Positions 1 through 5,579 are shown, numbered from the stretch's first letter. The stretch: DNA of 6,573 nucleotides from Candidatus Bathyarchaeota archaeon (GCA_003662715.1 QMYO01000092.1:1-6573); one strand, 5' to 3'. Numbers and translations: made by a program. Notes: generated by a model not told the origin, from the letters alone.

Positions 1-2
1 AG

Positions 3-236
3 TTAGGAAAAGGCTGCTAGCAGGTTTTTAACTATTTCTTCCTTGTTTGCTGGGTCTTCTAACAGAGTTTTGAGTTCTTTCCATGTTTCTGAGCATGTGG
101 TTTTGTTGAGCCATTGTTTAAAATGCTTATCTGCTTGTCTCTTATTTTCTTTGGTGAATTCGATTCCAGCCTTCTCGAAGATTTCTTGCAGGTGTCTGGG
201 TGTAACAAGTCATCTATTCTCACTTTGCTGTTTCAT
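3..236 (-). pseudogene. Small unrecognised protein frame interrupted by an in-frame TGA
   Basis: On the minus strand an ATG at 236-234 opens a frame reading MKQQSENR, meets TGA at 212-210, and continues in the same frame for 68 more codons to TAA at 5-3. The part after the stop looks like real protein: it starts LVTPRHLQEIFEKAGIEF, is rich in charged helix-forming residues, includes TCSETWKELKTLLED and ends NLLAAFS. It has no in-frame ATG, GTG or TTG after the TGA, so it cannot simply start later. If the TGA were a sense codon the protein would be 77 residues, small and soluble, with no signal peptide or membrane segment. I do not recognise the family. Explanations are a nonsense mutation (CGA to TGA would do it), a sequencing error, or a one-base indel linking it to the overlapping ATG at 213-211. 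No clear ribosome site precedes the ATG. It lies 64 nt downstream of the oxidoreductase beta gene on the same strand. Confidence 0.5.
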
Positions 237-252
237 ATTTTCTGTTTTGTTT

Positions 253-292
253 AGAAAAATTAAGGATTTTCGAGAAAGATTAAGGATTGGCG
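253..292. repeat. Two tandem 20-bp direct repeats
   Basis: Two adjacent 20-bp units, 253-272 and 273-292, match at 17 of 20 positions. Both share AGAAA(A/G)ATTAAGGATT, then TTCG in the first and GGCG in the second. They fill most of the gap between the beta-subunit stop and the interrupted small frame. On the minus strand they give T-rich tracts (TTTCT and TTTTTCT) just after the beta-subunit stop. These could act as an archaeal oligo-T terminator or as tandem protein-binding sites. The role is inferred; the repeat itself is plain in the sequence. Confidence 0.6.
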
Positions 293-300
293 TGTGCTGA

Positions 301-1158
301 TTACATCATGCTTTCGAGGATGGGAGCGATGTCTACATCTTCTGTTGGCAATTTTGTGAGCGGCATATCTTTTACCTGCGGAAGACCGTCACGATACGTT
401 GGTCTTTCTTCTTTGTAGAAGATTCCAATGGGTATTCGGTCTCCCCATTCGAAACTCTTCTCTAGTGCCTTCCATTTGTCGGTGTAATCATGTCCTTCCT
501 CTTCCAGTTTGTAAACTCGCTCCTTAAACCAGTCATAAGTATTCAAGTAGTTGAAGGTGACGCAGGGCTGGAAGACATCAAGTAAGGCAAAACCTTTGTG
601 CTTAATGGCTTCCACAATTAAGCCGGTTAGGTGCATCATATCGCCAGCGTATCCTCTTGCCACAAAGGTGCCATGGCTAACCAGTGCATGAGCGATGGGG
701 TTTAACGCTGGAGGTATGGAGCCGAATGGTGTGGATTTTGTTTTGAATCCTTTTTGGCTGGTGGAGGTTGTTTGCCCTGTAGTTAAGCCAAGAACCATGT
801 TGTTGTGCACAATTAGGGTTATGTCAATGTTTCTTCTGATGGCATGGCTGAAGTGACCCCAGCCCTCATCGTACTGGTCAGCGTCTCCAGCAAAGCCCAC
901 CACAGTTAAGTTGGGATTCGCCAATTTTATACCAGTTGCCAAAGGTAGCACTCTGCCATGGATGCCATGAAATCCGTTTACGTTGACGTAGTTAACCATC
1001 TTTCCATGGCAACCTATGCCCGATACAAGTACGACTTTCTCTCTCTCTAAACCTAACTGCATCAGAGCCTTTTTGAAGCCCATCAATATTCCGAAGTTTC
1101 CGCATCCAGGGCACCAAGTATTTTTGGCTGGCGTCTTTAAATCTCCAAGGGTCACCAT
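301..1158 (-). CDS. 2-oxoacid:ferredoxin oxidoreductase, beta subunit (TPP-binding)
   Basis: This is the 285-residue thiamine-diphosphate subunit of a KorB/PorB-type oxidoreductase. With its alpha partner it converts a 2-oxoacid plus CoA to acyl-CoA, CO2 and reduced ferredoxin in the cytoplasm. The N-terminus has CPGCGNFG with Cys16 and Cys19; Cys50 (GIGCHGK) and Cys199 (FQPC) complete the four cysteines that hold the [4Fe-4S] cluster in this family. The TPP/Mg motif is GDAD at 91-94, followed by GHFSHAIRRN and ending HNN at 118-120; then comes LTTGQTTSTS. The usual motif is GDGD, so Ala93 is a departure. HGIHGR at 64-69 corresponds to the family LHGR segment near the active site. The length is close to the roughly 300 residues of Sulfolobus beta subunits. 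The ATG is well supported by a ribosome site 9 nt upstream. Substrate (pyruvate, 2-oxoglutarate or other) cannot be decided from sequence alone. Confidence 0.95.
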   Translation of the reverse strand: MVTLGDLKTPAKNTWCPGCGNFGILMGFKKALMQLGLEREKVVLVSGIGCHGKMVNYVNVNGFHGIHGRVLPLATGIKLANPNLTVVGFAGDADQYDEGWGHFSHAIRRNIDITLIVHNNMVLGLTTGQTTSTSQKGFKTKSTPFGSIPPALNPIAHALVSHGTFVARGYAGDMMHLTGLIVEAIKHKGFALLDVFQPCVTFNYLNTYDWFKERVYKLEEEGHDYTDKWKALEKSFEWGDRIPIGIFYKEERPTYRDGLPQVKDMPLTKLPTEDVDIAPILESMM

Positions 1159-1161
1159 TTC

Positions 1162-2916
1162 TTAGAGCACCTCCTTTATCCTTTGCGAAAGCTCTTTTGG
1201 ATTAAAGGGTCTCCCGGTGTACTTCAGAATTTTATGGTCAACGGTCATGAGGAGGTGTTCCCTTATGAGGCTGGACAGTTGAGAGGTCTTGTTATTTTCC
1301 ACCACAACCGTTTTTTTAGCTGATTTCAAAATCTTTTGAACGTTAGCAACTGGGAAAGGATTCAGATATATGATTTGGAGATAGTTGAGCTTCAACCCTT
1401 CCTTACTAAGAATTTTCATGGCTTCTCTTATTGGTCCCTTTGTGGACCCCCATCCCAAAATCGTAACGTCTGCTTCTTTAGGGCCGTAAAGCTTGGTTGT
1501 TTCATAGTTTTCTAATTCTCTGATGAGGACGTTTAGTTTCTTAAACCGTTTATCAACCATTTTAGTGGTTAACTCAGGGTCATCGGTTGTGTATCCAAGT
1601 TCATCATGTTCATCGGCGTTGGTCCTGACTATGGCTCCTCTCATCCCAAGCATGGCTCTGGGCGAGACGCCGTCTTCCGTGAACTTATGTCTCTTGTATT
1701 CTTCTTCGCCCACATATTCCTCCTCTGCCAATAGAAGCCCACGGTCAATTCTAATTCTGTTCTGGTCAAAGACGTCTGCGGCTCCGTGGCTTTCTACGAG
1801 GTACTTATCTGTGATGAGGATGACGGGTATCTGGAACTTCTCTGCTAGATTGAAGGCTTCCATGGTTTTGTAGAAGCACTCCTCCACATCCCCTGGAGCT
1901 ATGACCACTCTCGGAAACTCTCCCTGAGAAGCATGAATTACAAATCTGAGGTCTCCCTGACCCGAATAAGTGGGAAGACCAGTGCTAGGTCCTGGTCTCT
2001 GTGCCAGCATTATCACAGCAGGCGTCTCAGTCATACCTGTCATGCCTAAGCCTTCACTCATGAGGCAGAAACCGCCACCCGAGGTGGCTGTCATAGCCCT
2101 AGCTCCAGCGAAGAAGGCGCCAGCAACCATGTTGATGGCGGCTATCTCGCTTTCTGTCTGAATCACAATCATATTGTATTTTCTATCGAGCGGTGCCATG
2201 AAGTGAAGCACTCCAGTTGCTGGGGTCATGGGATAGGCGGCATAGAATTTGCAGCCTGCACGGATAGCGCCGAGACCCACCGCCTCATTTCCGGTGAGGA
2301 ATATTTTTCGTTTTCCATCAGTCTGCGTTTTTTCCAGTCGATACTCGAAGTTTCCCGCATAGTGCTCTTGAGCATAGTCATATCCCATTTTTGCCGCTTT
2401 TATGTTTGATTCTGCCACTTTTGGCTTAAACGTGTCTCTCATGACCTCGTTCAGAATTTCTAGGTCATAGTCCAGAAGACCTATTGCGGCTCCTAGAGCC
2501 ACGGTGTTTCTCATGATTATTGCTCCATTTAGTTCCTTGACTATTCTCCTCAAAGGCACCGGGTAGAGTTTTAGGTAGTCTCTGCTCAGTTCTTCATTGC
2601 TTAGGATTATCTCTTCCCCATCGTATACTATTCCTCCGCCTGAAACAAGTTCGTCTTTATGGCGAAGAATGGTTTCTTTGTTCAGTGCCAAAAGCAGGTC
2701 AATGGTGTCGGCTTGAGAGTAAATCTCTTCTGCGTCTGCTCTTGCAATGTAGAAGTTGTGTCCTCCCCTTATGAGGGATTGATAATCGTTGGTGCCGAAG
2801 ACATAGAGTCCTCCTCTTAAGCATGCTTTGGCGAAGAGGAAGCCGGAACGGGTTATTCCAGCTCCTGCTTCTCCTCCAATTAGTACAGAAATTTTGTTCA
2901 CAATCACGTTATGCAC
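1162..2916 (-). CDS. 2-oxoacid:ferredoxin oxidoreductase, fused gamma-alpha subunit
   Basis: This is the large subunit that pairs with the beta subunit encoded 3 nt downstream. Residues about 8-190 are the gamma domain: GGEAGAGI at 14-21 and the GTNDYQSLIRGGHN stretch at 41-54. Residues about 205-584 are the alpha domain: YPMTPATG at 228-235 (the family YPITP signature), TESEIAA at 254-260, GPSTGLPT at 309-316 and SGQGD at 318-322. The C-terminal part has YLNPFP, VVVENNKTSQL and KYTGRPF, typical of the CoA-side domain. This gamma-alpha fusion is the Sulfolobus-type two-subunit architecture. At 584 residues it is slightly shorter than the roughly 630 of Sulfolobus. There is no delta (ferredoxin) domain. 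The longest start is GTG at 2916, 4 nt after the upstream stop and without a ribosome site. A GTG at 2907, 6 nt after GGTG, or at 2901 is as likely; the first 3-5 residues are therefore uncertain. Confidence 0.95.
   Translation of the reverse strand: MHNVIVNKISVLIGGEAGAGITRSGFLFAKACLRGGLYVFGTNDYQSLIRGGHNFYIARADAEEIYSQADTIDLLLALNKETILRHKDELVSGGGIVYDGEEIILSNEELSRDYLKLYPVPLRRIVKELNGAIIMRNTVALGAAIGLLDYDLEILNEVMRDTFKPKVAESNIKAAKMGYDYAQEHYAGNFEYRLEKTQTDGKRKIFLTGNEAVGLGAIRAGCKFYAAYPMTPATGVLHFMAPLDRKYNMIVIQTESEIAAINMVAGAFFAGARAMTATSGGGFCLMSEGLGMTGMTETPAVIMLAQRPGPSTGLPTYSGQGDLRFVIHASQGEFPRVVIAPGDVEECFYKTMEAFNLAEKFQIPVILITDKYLVESHGAADVFDQNRIRIDRGLLLAEEEYVGEEEYKRHKFTEDGVSPRAMLGMRGAIVRTNADEHDELGYTTDDPELTTKMVDKRFKKLNVLIRELENYETTKLYGPKEADVTILGWGSTKGPIREAMKILSKEGLKLNYLQIIYLNPFPVANVQKILKSAKKTVVVENNKTSQLSSLIREHLLMTVDHKILKYTGRPFNPKELSQRIKEVL
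1168..1174 (-). promoter_or_regulatory. Ribosome binding site of the beta subunit, inside the alpha gene
   Basis: GGAGGTG on the minus strand ends 9 nt before the beta ATG at 1158. It lies within the last codons of the alpha gene (AAG GAG GTG CTC TAA). Its position suggests coupled translation of the two subunits. It also fixes the beta start. Confidence 0.8.
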
Positions 2917-2920
2917 CAGG

Positions 2921-3325
2921 TTAGATGAGTTTCTCGTTGGTTTCTAAGTTTGTGATGTGTATGGCGTTGAAGGGGCAGGCTTCTGCTGCTTCTCTGATGC
3001 ATTCCAGTTCGTCTAGTTCTAATGTTTCTGCGATGGTTTTGTTTAGGTTAAGCCGCGAAAAGATTTGTTTTCTTTCATTTTTAGTCATGAATGTGAACTG
3101 AACCTCTGCGTTCTCTACGCCTTCTATGCTCTTTATTGCGTTTTCTACGTCAGCCTTTATTTTATCCGCTAGAGGACATGATGGAACAGTTAATGCAATG
3201 GTCACTGAGACGCTTTTTCCTTGAACCTTTACGCTTCTGAGCATGTTTAAATCTATAATATTTATACCGATCTCAGGGTCTACAACCGTTCTTAAGGCTT
3301 CAACCACTTGACTTTTATCAATCAT
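2921..3325 (-). CDS. MIP18/DUF59 Fe-S assembly-type protein with half-ferredoxin tail
   Basis: The N-terminal 80 residues are a MIP18 (DUF59) domain, a family tied to iron-sulfur cluster assembly and carriage (SufT, Cia2 and the N-terminus of ApbC/Mrp proteins). The sequence shows VVDPEIGINIIDL, then TVPSCPLADKI with the family cysteine (Cys50 counting from the chosen start). After a linker, residues about 100-134 read LDELECIREAAEACPFNAIHI, which resembles the closing half of a small ferredoxin (C-x7-CP-x2-AI) but has only two cysteines, too few for a cluster alone. The ATG at 3325 is preferred because the first residues then match the usual family start and GTGA lies 5 nt before it. An in-frame ATG at 3346 would add seven residues but has no ribosome site. 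It is the fourth gene of the operon, 4 nt upstream of the oxidoreductase. I infer a role in clusters for the operon's enzymes. Confidence 0.85.
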   Translation of the reverse strand: MIDKSQVVEALRTVVDPEIGINIIDLNMLRSVKVQGKSVSVTIALTVPSCPLADKIKADVENAIKSIEGVENAEVQFTFMTKNERKQIFSRLNLNKTIAETLELDELECIREAAEACPFNAIHITNLETNEKLI

Positions 3326-3364
3326 AACCTTCACGCTTCCTTGCATTCATCAACTTAAACGCCA

Positions 3365-3601
3365 TTAACGCTTCATGCGTTTGATTATTTCTCTGCATTC
3401 ATCCGCATGTTCACACCAGTCTAGACACGATGGTTCCTTTCCAGGTCTGCTAACTTCTCTGTTGCATTTGTCGCATATCCCAGTGTCTTCGTCGCTCCAA
3501 ATCTCCACGTTTCCACCGCAGTTAGGACATGGAAAATATTCAGGGACAGGTCTAACAAACTTCTTTATGCCTGGGCAAGTTCTGGGGTCTGTTCCAAACA
3601 A
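3365..3601 (-). CDS. Small eight-cysteine zinc-ribbon protein
   Basis: This 78-residue protein has eight cysteines. Cys25-x2-Cys28 (CPNCGG) and Cys43-x2-Cys46 (CDKC) form a classic zinc ribbon. A C-terminal CLDWCEHADEC set (Cys59, Cys63, Cys69), possibly with Cys9 in RTCPG, could bind a second metal or an Fe-S cluster. Family members of unknown function occur in anaerobic archaea and bacteria; I do not recognise a tested one. The start must be TTG at 3601: the frame is closed upstream by TGA at 3616-3614 and no ATG or GTG lies between. GGTGAG at 3618-3613 sits 11 nt before the TTG. It lies in the operon between the ferredoxin-like and MIP18 genes with short gaps. An accessory, scaffold or redox-switch role is inference. 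Confidence 0.8.
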   Translation of the reverse strand: MFGTDPRTCPGIKKFVRPVPEYFPCPNCGGNVEIWSDEDTGICDKCNREVSRPGKEPSCLDWCEHADECREIIKRMKR

Positions 3602-3612
3602 GATTTCTTCAT

Positions 3613-3618
3613 CTCACC
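3613..3618 (-). promoter_or_regulatory. Ribosome binding site deciding a TTG start
   Basis: GGTGAG lies 6 nt after the ferredoxin-like gene's stop and 11 nt before the TTG at 3601. It also abuts an ATG at 3612, but that frame (MKKSCLEQ...) ends after 15 codons. The TTG-initiated zinc-ribbon frame is therefore the likely client, with slightly long spacing. Confidence 0.5.
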
Positions 3619-3624
3619 AACTAG

Positions 3625-4371
3625 TTATAGGGAGTGGGGGCGGGAGAGTTTATCTCCCTTTATGCTAATTATCTCCTTTTTTAGAGGGATATTCTTTTCT
3701 GAAGAGTCTAATGCTTCTTTGACGAGACGATATAATCCAAAGCAGCATGGAACTTCCATGTTGACTACGGTAACGTTTTTAATGTTGGACTGCTTGAATA
3801 TCTCGGTTAGTTTCTCCTTGTAAAACTCGGCATTATCAAGTTTAGGACATCCAATCACAAGGATTTTGTCCCTTAAGAAGTCGCTGTGAAAGTTTGCGTA
3901 GGCAAAGGGTACACAATCAGCTGCTATTAGCAGGTCTGCATTTTCAAAGAATGGTGCAGTGGGTGGTAATAACGTTAGTTGTACGGGCCACTGGGAGAGC
4001 ATTGATTCTCTCTTCTCTGTAGTGGTCACGGTTTCTTTTTCTGTAGGGTTTCTTTCAAAATGCATTACTTTTGCTGAGGGACAGGAGTGTTGGGTGTGAT
4101 GGGCGTGATGAATTGCAGGAGCGGTTTGTTCTACCTTTAAATGTTCTTTTACTGCCTCTTCATCAAATTCTTCTGCTTCTCTCTCTTCAATGGTTATGGC
4201 GCCTACGGGGCATTCTCCTAGACAGGCTCCTAAACCATCGCAGTATTTTTCGCTGACCAGCTTGGCTTTTCCATCAATGATTTGGATGGCTCCTTCTGCG
4301 CATGCAGGTACACATAGTCCGCAGCCTGTGCATTTTTCTTCATCGATTTTGATTATGCTTCTTAAAACCAT
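3625..4371 (-). CDS. Ferredoxin-like protein with N-terminal dicluster and C-terminal Cys domain
   Basis: This is a 248-residue cytoplasmic protein. Residues 10-60 form a bacterial-type ferredoxin fold: Cys14, 17, 20, 24 (CTGCGLCVPAC) bind cluster I with Cys54. The second motif is CDGLGACLGECPVGAI with Cys44, 50 and 54; the usual second cysteine is Leu47, so cluster II may be [3Fe-4S] or altered. A linker holds a His-rich patch (HHAHHTQH, 88-95) and HSCPS. From about 128 a conserved domain begins WPVQLTLLPP and contains AADCVPFAY (Cys153), IGCPKLD (Cys175) and MEVPCCFGL (Cys209-210). I recall this whole layout in uncharacterised ferredoxin-like proteins of many anaerobes; its function is not known to me. 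The gene follows the ArsR regulator by 18 nt and could supply the ferredoxin missing from the downstream oxidoreductase. That is inferred from operon position. Confidence 0.9.
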   Translation of the reverse strand: MVLRSIIKIDEEKCTGCGLCVPACAEGAIQIIDGKAKLVSEKYCDGLGACLGECPVGAITIEEREAEEFDEEAVKEHLKVEQTAPAIHHAHHTQHSCPSAKVMHFERNPTEKETVTTTEKRESMLSQWPVQLTLLPPTAPFFENADLLIAADCVPFAYANFHSDFLRDKILVIGCPKLDNAEFYKEKLTEIFKQSNIKNVTVVNMEVPCCFGLYRLVKEALDSSEKNIPLKKEIISIKGDKLSRPHSL

Positions 4372-4389
4372 TTATTTTTTCACATCCCT

Positions 4390-4764
4390 TCAATAGCGAG
4401 TCACGTATAATGAGTTTGAAGCGTCTTTTTTCTTCTGTTGGTGAAGTTGTCGGCTCGTTAGGCATTTTCCTTTTGTTGGGCAGTATTTTTTGGCGTGGTA
4501 GACAAATGTCTCGAATAGCGATTCCATTGTTTCTTTGTTCAGAGAGTAGTAACGTTCTTTTTTCCTTCTTTCTGAGAAGATGAAGCCGCATCTTTCTAAG
4601 GGTCTAAGGTTGTGTGAAATCATGCTTTGCTCTTGGTTTAGTGCTTTGGAAATTTCAGTTACGTTTTTTGGTCCGTCGCGGAGGAGTTCTAGGATTGCTA
4701 GTCGTGTGGGGTTTGATAGTGTTGAGAAGAATAGGTAGCAAGTTTCGCTTAGGGTTTGCTTCAT
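4390..4764 (-). CDS. ArsR/SmtB-type winged-helix transcriptional regulator
   Basis: This is a DNA-binding repressor-type protein of 124 residues. It has a winged helix: FFSTLSNPTRLAILELL, then NVTEISKALNQEQSMISHNLRPLERCGFI with the recognition helix around QSMISHNLRPL, and a wing SERRKKERYYSLN. Counted from the chosen start, cysteines sit at 9, 59, 95 and 101 (YCPTKGKC near the C-terminus). The usual CVC motif of arsenic sensors in the recognition helix is absent. The pairs at 59 and 95/101 could bind metal or an Fe-S cluster, or act as a redox switch. The ATG at 4764 is chosen because AGGTGA ends 5 nt before it; GTG 4773 and ATG 4770 overlap that site. It is the first gene of the six-gene minus-strand operon, directly downstream of a palindrome, so autoregulation is likely. 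The ligand is unknown. Confidence 0.9.
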   Translation of the reverse strand: MKQTLSETCYLFFSTLSNPTRLAILELLRDGPKNVTEISKALNQEQSMISHNLRPLERCGFIFSERRKKERYYSLNKETMESLFETFVYHAKKYCPTKGKCLTSRQLHQQKKKDASNSLYVTRY

Positions 4765-4769
4765 ATACA

Positions 4770-4775
4770 TCACCT
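4770..4775 (-). promoter_or_regulatory. Ribosome binding site of the ArsR gene
   Basis: AGGTGA on the minus strand ends 5 nt before ATG 4764, matching the archaeal anti-Shine-Dalgarno. It selects the third of three closely spaced start codons. Confidence 0.65.
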
Positions 4776-4778
4776 ATT

Positions 4779-4798
4779 AAATGAAATTTTTTTCATTT
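4779..4798. promoter_or_regulatory. Perfect inverted repeat, likely ArsR operator
   Basis: AAATGAAA, four T, then TTTCATTT form a perfect 8-bp inverted repeat with a 4-bp centre (20 bp in all). It lies just upstream of the ArsR ribosome site and about 20 nt downstream of the predicted TATA box, so it covers the expected transcription start. A dimeric winged-helix repressor bound here would block initiation. The repeat is seen directly; operator function is inferred. Some A/T-rich symmetry is expected by chance in this gap, but the G and C positions also pair. Confidence 0.6.
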
Positions 4799-4818
4799 GA
4801 AATTATCTTCATATTACT

Positions 4819-4832
4819 CTTATAAGCTTTAT
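4819..4832 (-). promoter_or_regulatory. Archaeal BRE/TATA promoter of the ArsR-oxidoreductase operon
   Basis: The minus strand reads ATAAAGCTTATAAG, matching an A-rich BRE followed by a TTATAA TATA box. Transcription would start about 25 nt downstream, near 4796, giving a leader of about 30 nt before ATG 4764. The TATA core CTTATAAG is itself palindromic, so orientation rests on the BRE and on the gene downstream. Confidence 0.55.
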
Positions 4833-4921
4833 GGTGAAAAAATAATAACCAACACTCAAAATGAGAAAAAAGCATTAAAAAGTTACAAACCACCCTACAG
4901 CTTGACTCACCCACAACTTAT

Positions 4922-4935
4922 GAAACATATTTAAA
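4922..4935 (+). promoter_or_regulatory. Archaeal BRE/TATA promoter of the DJ-1/PfpI gene
   Basis: GAAACATATTTAAA resembles a BRE followed by a TATTTAAA TATA box. The expected transcription start is about 4957, giving a leader of roughly 30 nt before ATG 4989. The site is separate from the divergent ArsR promoter by about 90 bp. The leader has only a weak GAAG ribosome-site match. Confidence 0.5.
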
Positions 4936-4988
4936 GATAATACACCTAAACTAATCTCAACCCAACGCGAGTTTAAGAGTTGAAGACC

Positions 4989-5501
4989 ATGAAAAAAGTG
5001 TTACTTCTAGTAGAAAACGGCTTCGAAGACCGAGAATTACTGTATCCATACTACCGCTTTCAAGAAGCAGGCTACAAAGTAGACGTGGTGGGACCCAAAG
5101 CCAAAGTTACCTACAACGGCGAATATGGACTTACAATGAAATCTGACCTTTCCCCCGAAGACGTTAACATTGACGATTACGTGGCAATAATTATTCCAGG
5201 AGGACGTGCCCCCGACCGCATGAGAACAAACAAGGGCATGGTCAATTTAGCGAAAGAAGCTTTCAAAAAGGGCAAAGTGATAGCTGCCATCTGCCATGGC
5301 GCCCAACTTCTCATAGAGGCTGACGTTGTGAAAGGAAAAAAGGCTACCTGCTACGTCGCCGTGTCCACAGACTTGAAGAATGCTGGCGGAATTTACTTAG
5401 ACAAGTCAGTTGTGGTGGACGGAAACTTAGTGACATCACGGTTTCCAGCGGACCTTCCAAACTTCTGCCGCGAAACCCTGAAACTTCTAGAAAAAAAGTA
5501 G
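4989..5501 (+). CDS. DJ-1/PfpI family protein (PH1704-like)
   Basis: This is a 170-residue cytoplasmic protein of the DJ-1/PfpI superfamily, full length compared with the roughly 166 residues of Pyrococcus PH1704. The nucleophile elbow AAICHGAQ holds Cys102 and His103. The partner acid is Glu13 in ENGFEDRELLYPYYR, aligning with Glu12 of PH1704. IIPGGRAPDRMR at about 68-79 and TSRFPADLPNF near the end are further family signatures. Members have been reported as intracellular cysteine peptidases, glyoxalases or deglycases, and these assignments are disputed; sequence alone does not choose. The ATG at 4989 is preferred to an in-frame TTG at 4980 because the protein then starts directly at the first beta strand (MKKVLLLVENG). 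It is divergent from the ArsR operon, has its own TATA element, and ends in TAG at the expected family length. Confidence 0.92.
   Translation: MKKVLLLVENGFEDRELLYPYYRFQEAGYKVDVVGPKAKVTYNGEYGLTMKSDLSPEDVNIDDYVAIIIPGGRAPDRMRTNKGMVNLAKEAFKKGKVIAAICHGAQLLIEADVVKGKKATCYVAVSTDLKNAGGIYLDKSVVVDGNLVTSRFPADLPNFCRETLKLLEKK
5491..5497 (-). terminator. Oligo-T terminator candidate for the stress-protein gene
   Basis: The minus strand has a run of seven T, about 83 nt past the Usp stop and inside the 3' end of the convergent DJ-1 gene. Archaeal RNA polymerase terminates on such tracts. A 7-bp inverted repeat (TCCGCAT at 5506-5512, ATGCGGA at 5568-5574) lies between the two genes, but its 55-nt loop makes a classical hairpin doubtful. 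No comparable T tract follows the DJ-1 gene on the plus strand. Confidence 0.3.
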
Positions 5502-5579
5502 CGCGTCCGCATTATTCTTAATCATTGTAACATGGCTAATAACAAGTTAACAGATGATACTGCCGCGATGCGGAGTGAA

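Noticed and set aside
210..212. TGA as selenocysteine or as a sense codon
   Set aside because: The site aligns with no known selenoprotein, no SECIS-like hairpin was seen nearby, and the ArsR gene uses TGA as an ordinary stop at 4392-4390.
43..300. 85-codon plus-strand open frame
   Set aside because: The translation is Cys/Ser/Phe-rich with no family resemblance and no ribosome site. It lies opposite a better protein-like minus-strand frame and across the tandem repeats.
1523..2409. Three plus-strand open frames inside the oxidoreductase alpha gene
   Set aside because: They are antisense shadows of a strongly recognised gene, with low-complexity translations.
3610..3612. ATG at 3612 as start of the zinc-ribbon gene
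   Set aside because: It is in a different frame that ends after 15 codons; only the TTG at 3601 opens the Cys-rich frame.
4340..4591. 83-codon minus-strand frame overlapping the ArsR 3' end and the ferredoxin-like start
   Set aside because: It overlaps two recognised genes in another frame, is Lys/Arg-rich and has no ribosome site.
5506..5574. 7-bp inverted repeat TCCGCAT/ATGCGGA between the convergent genes
   Set aside because: The 55-nt loop and short stem fit chance as well as a terminator or RNA. A GATGAT string there does not make a full C/D-box RNA, as no matching D box is placed correctly.
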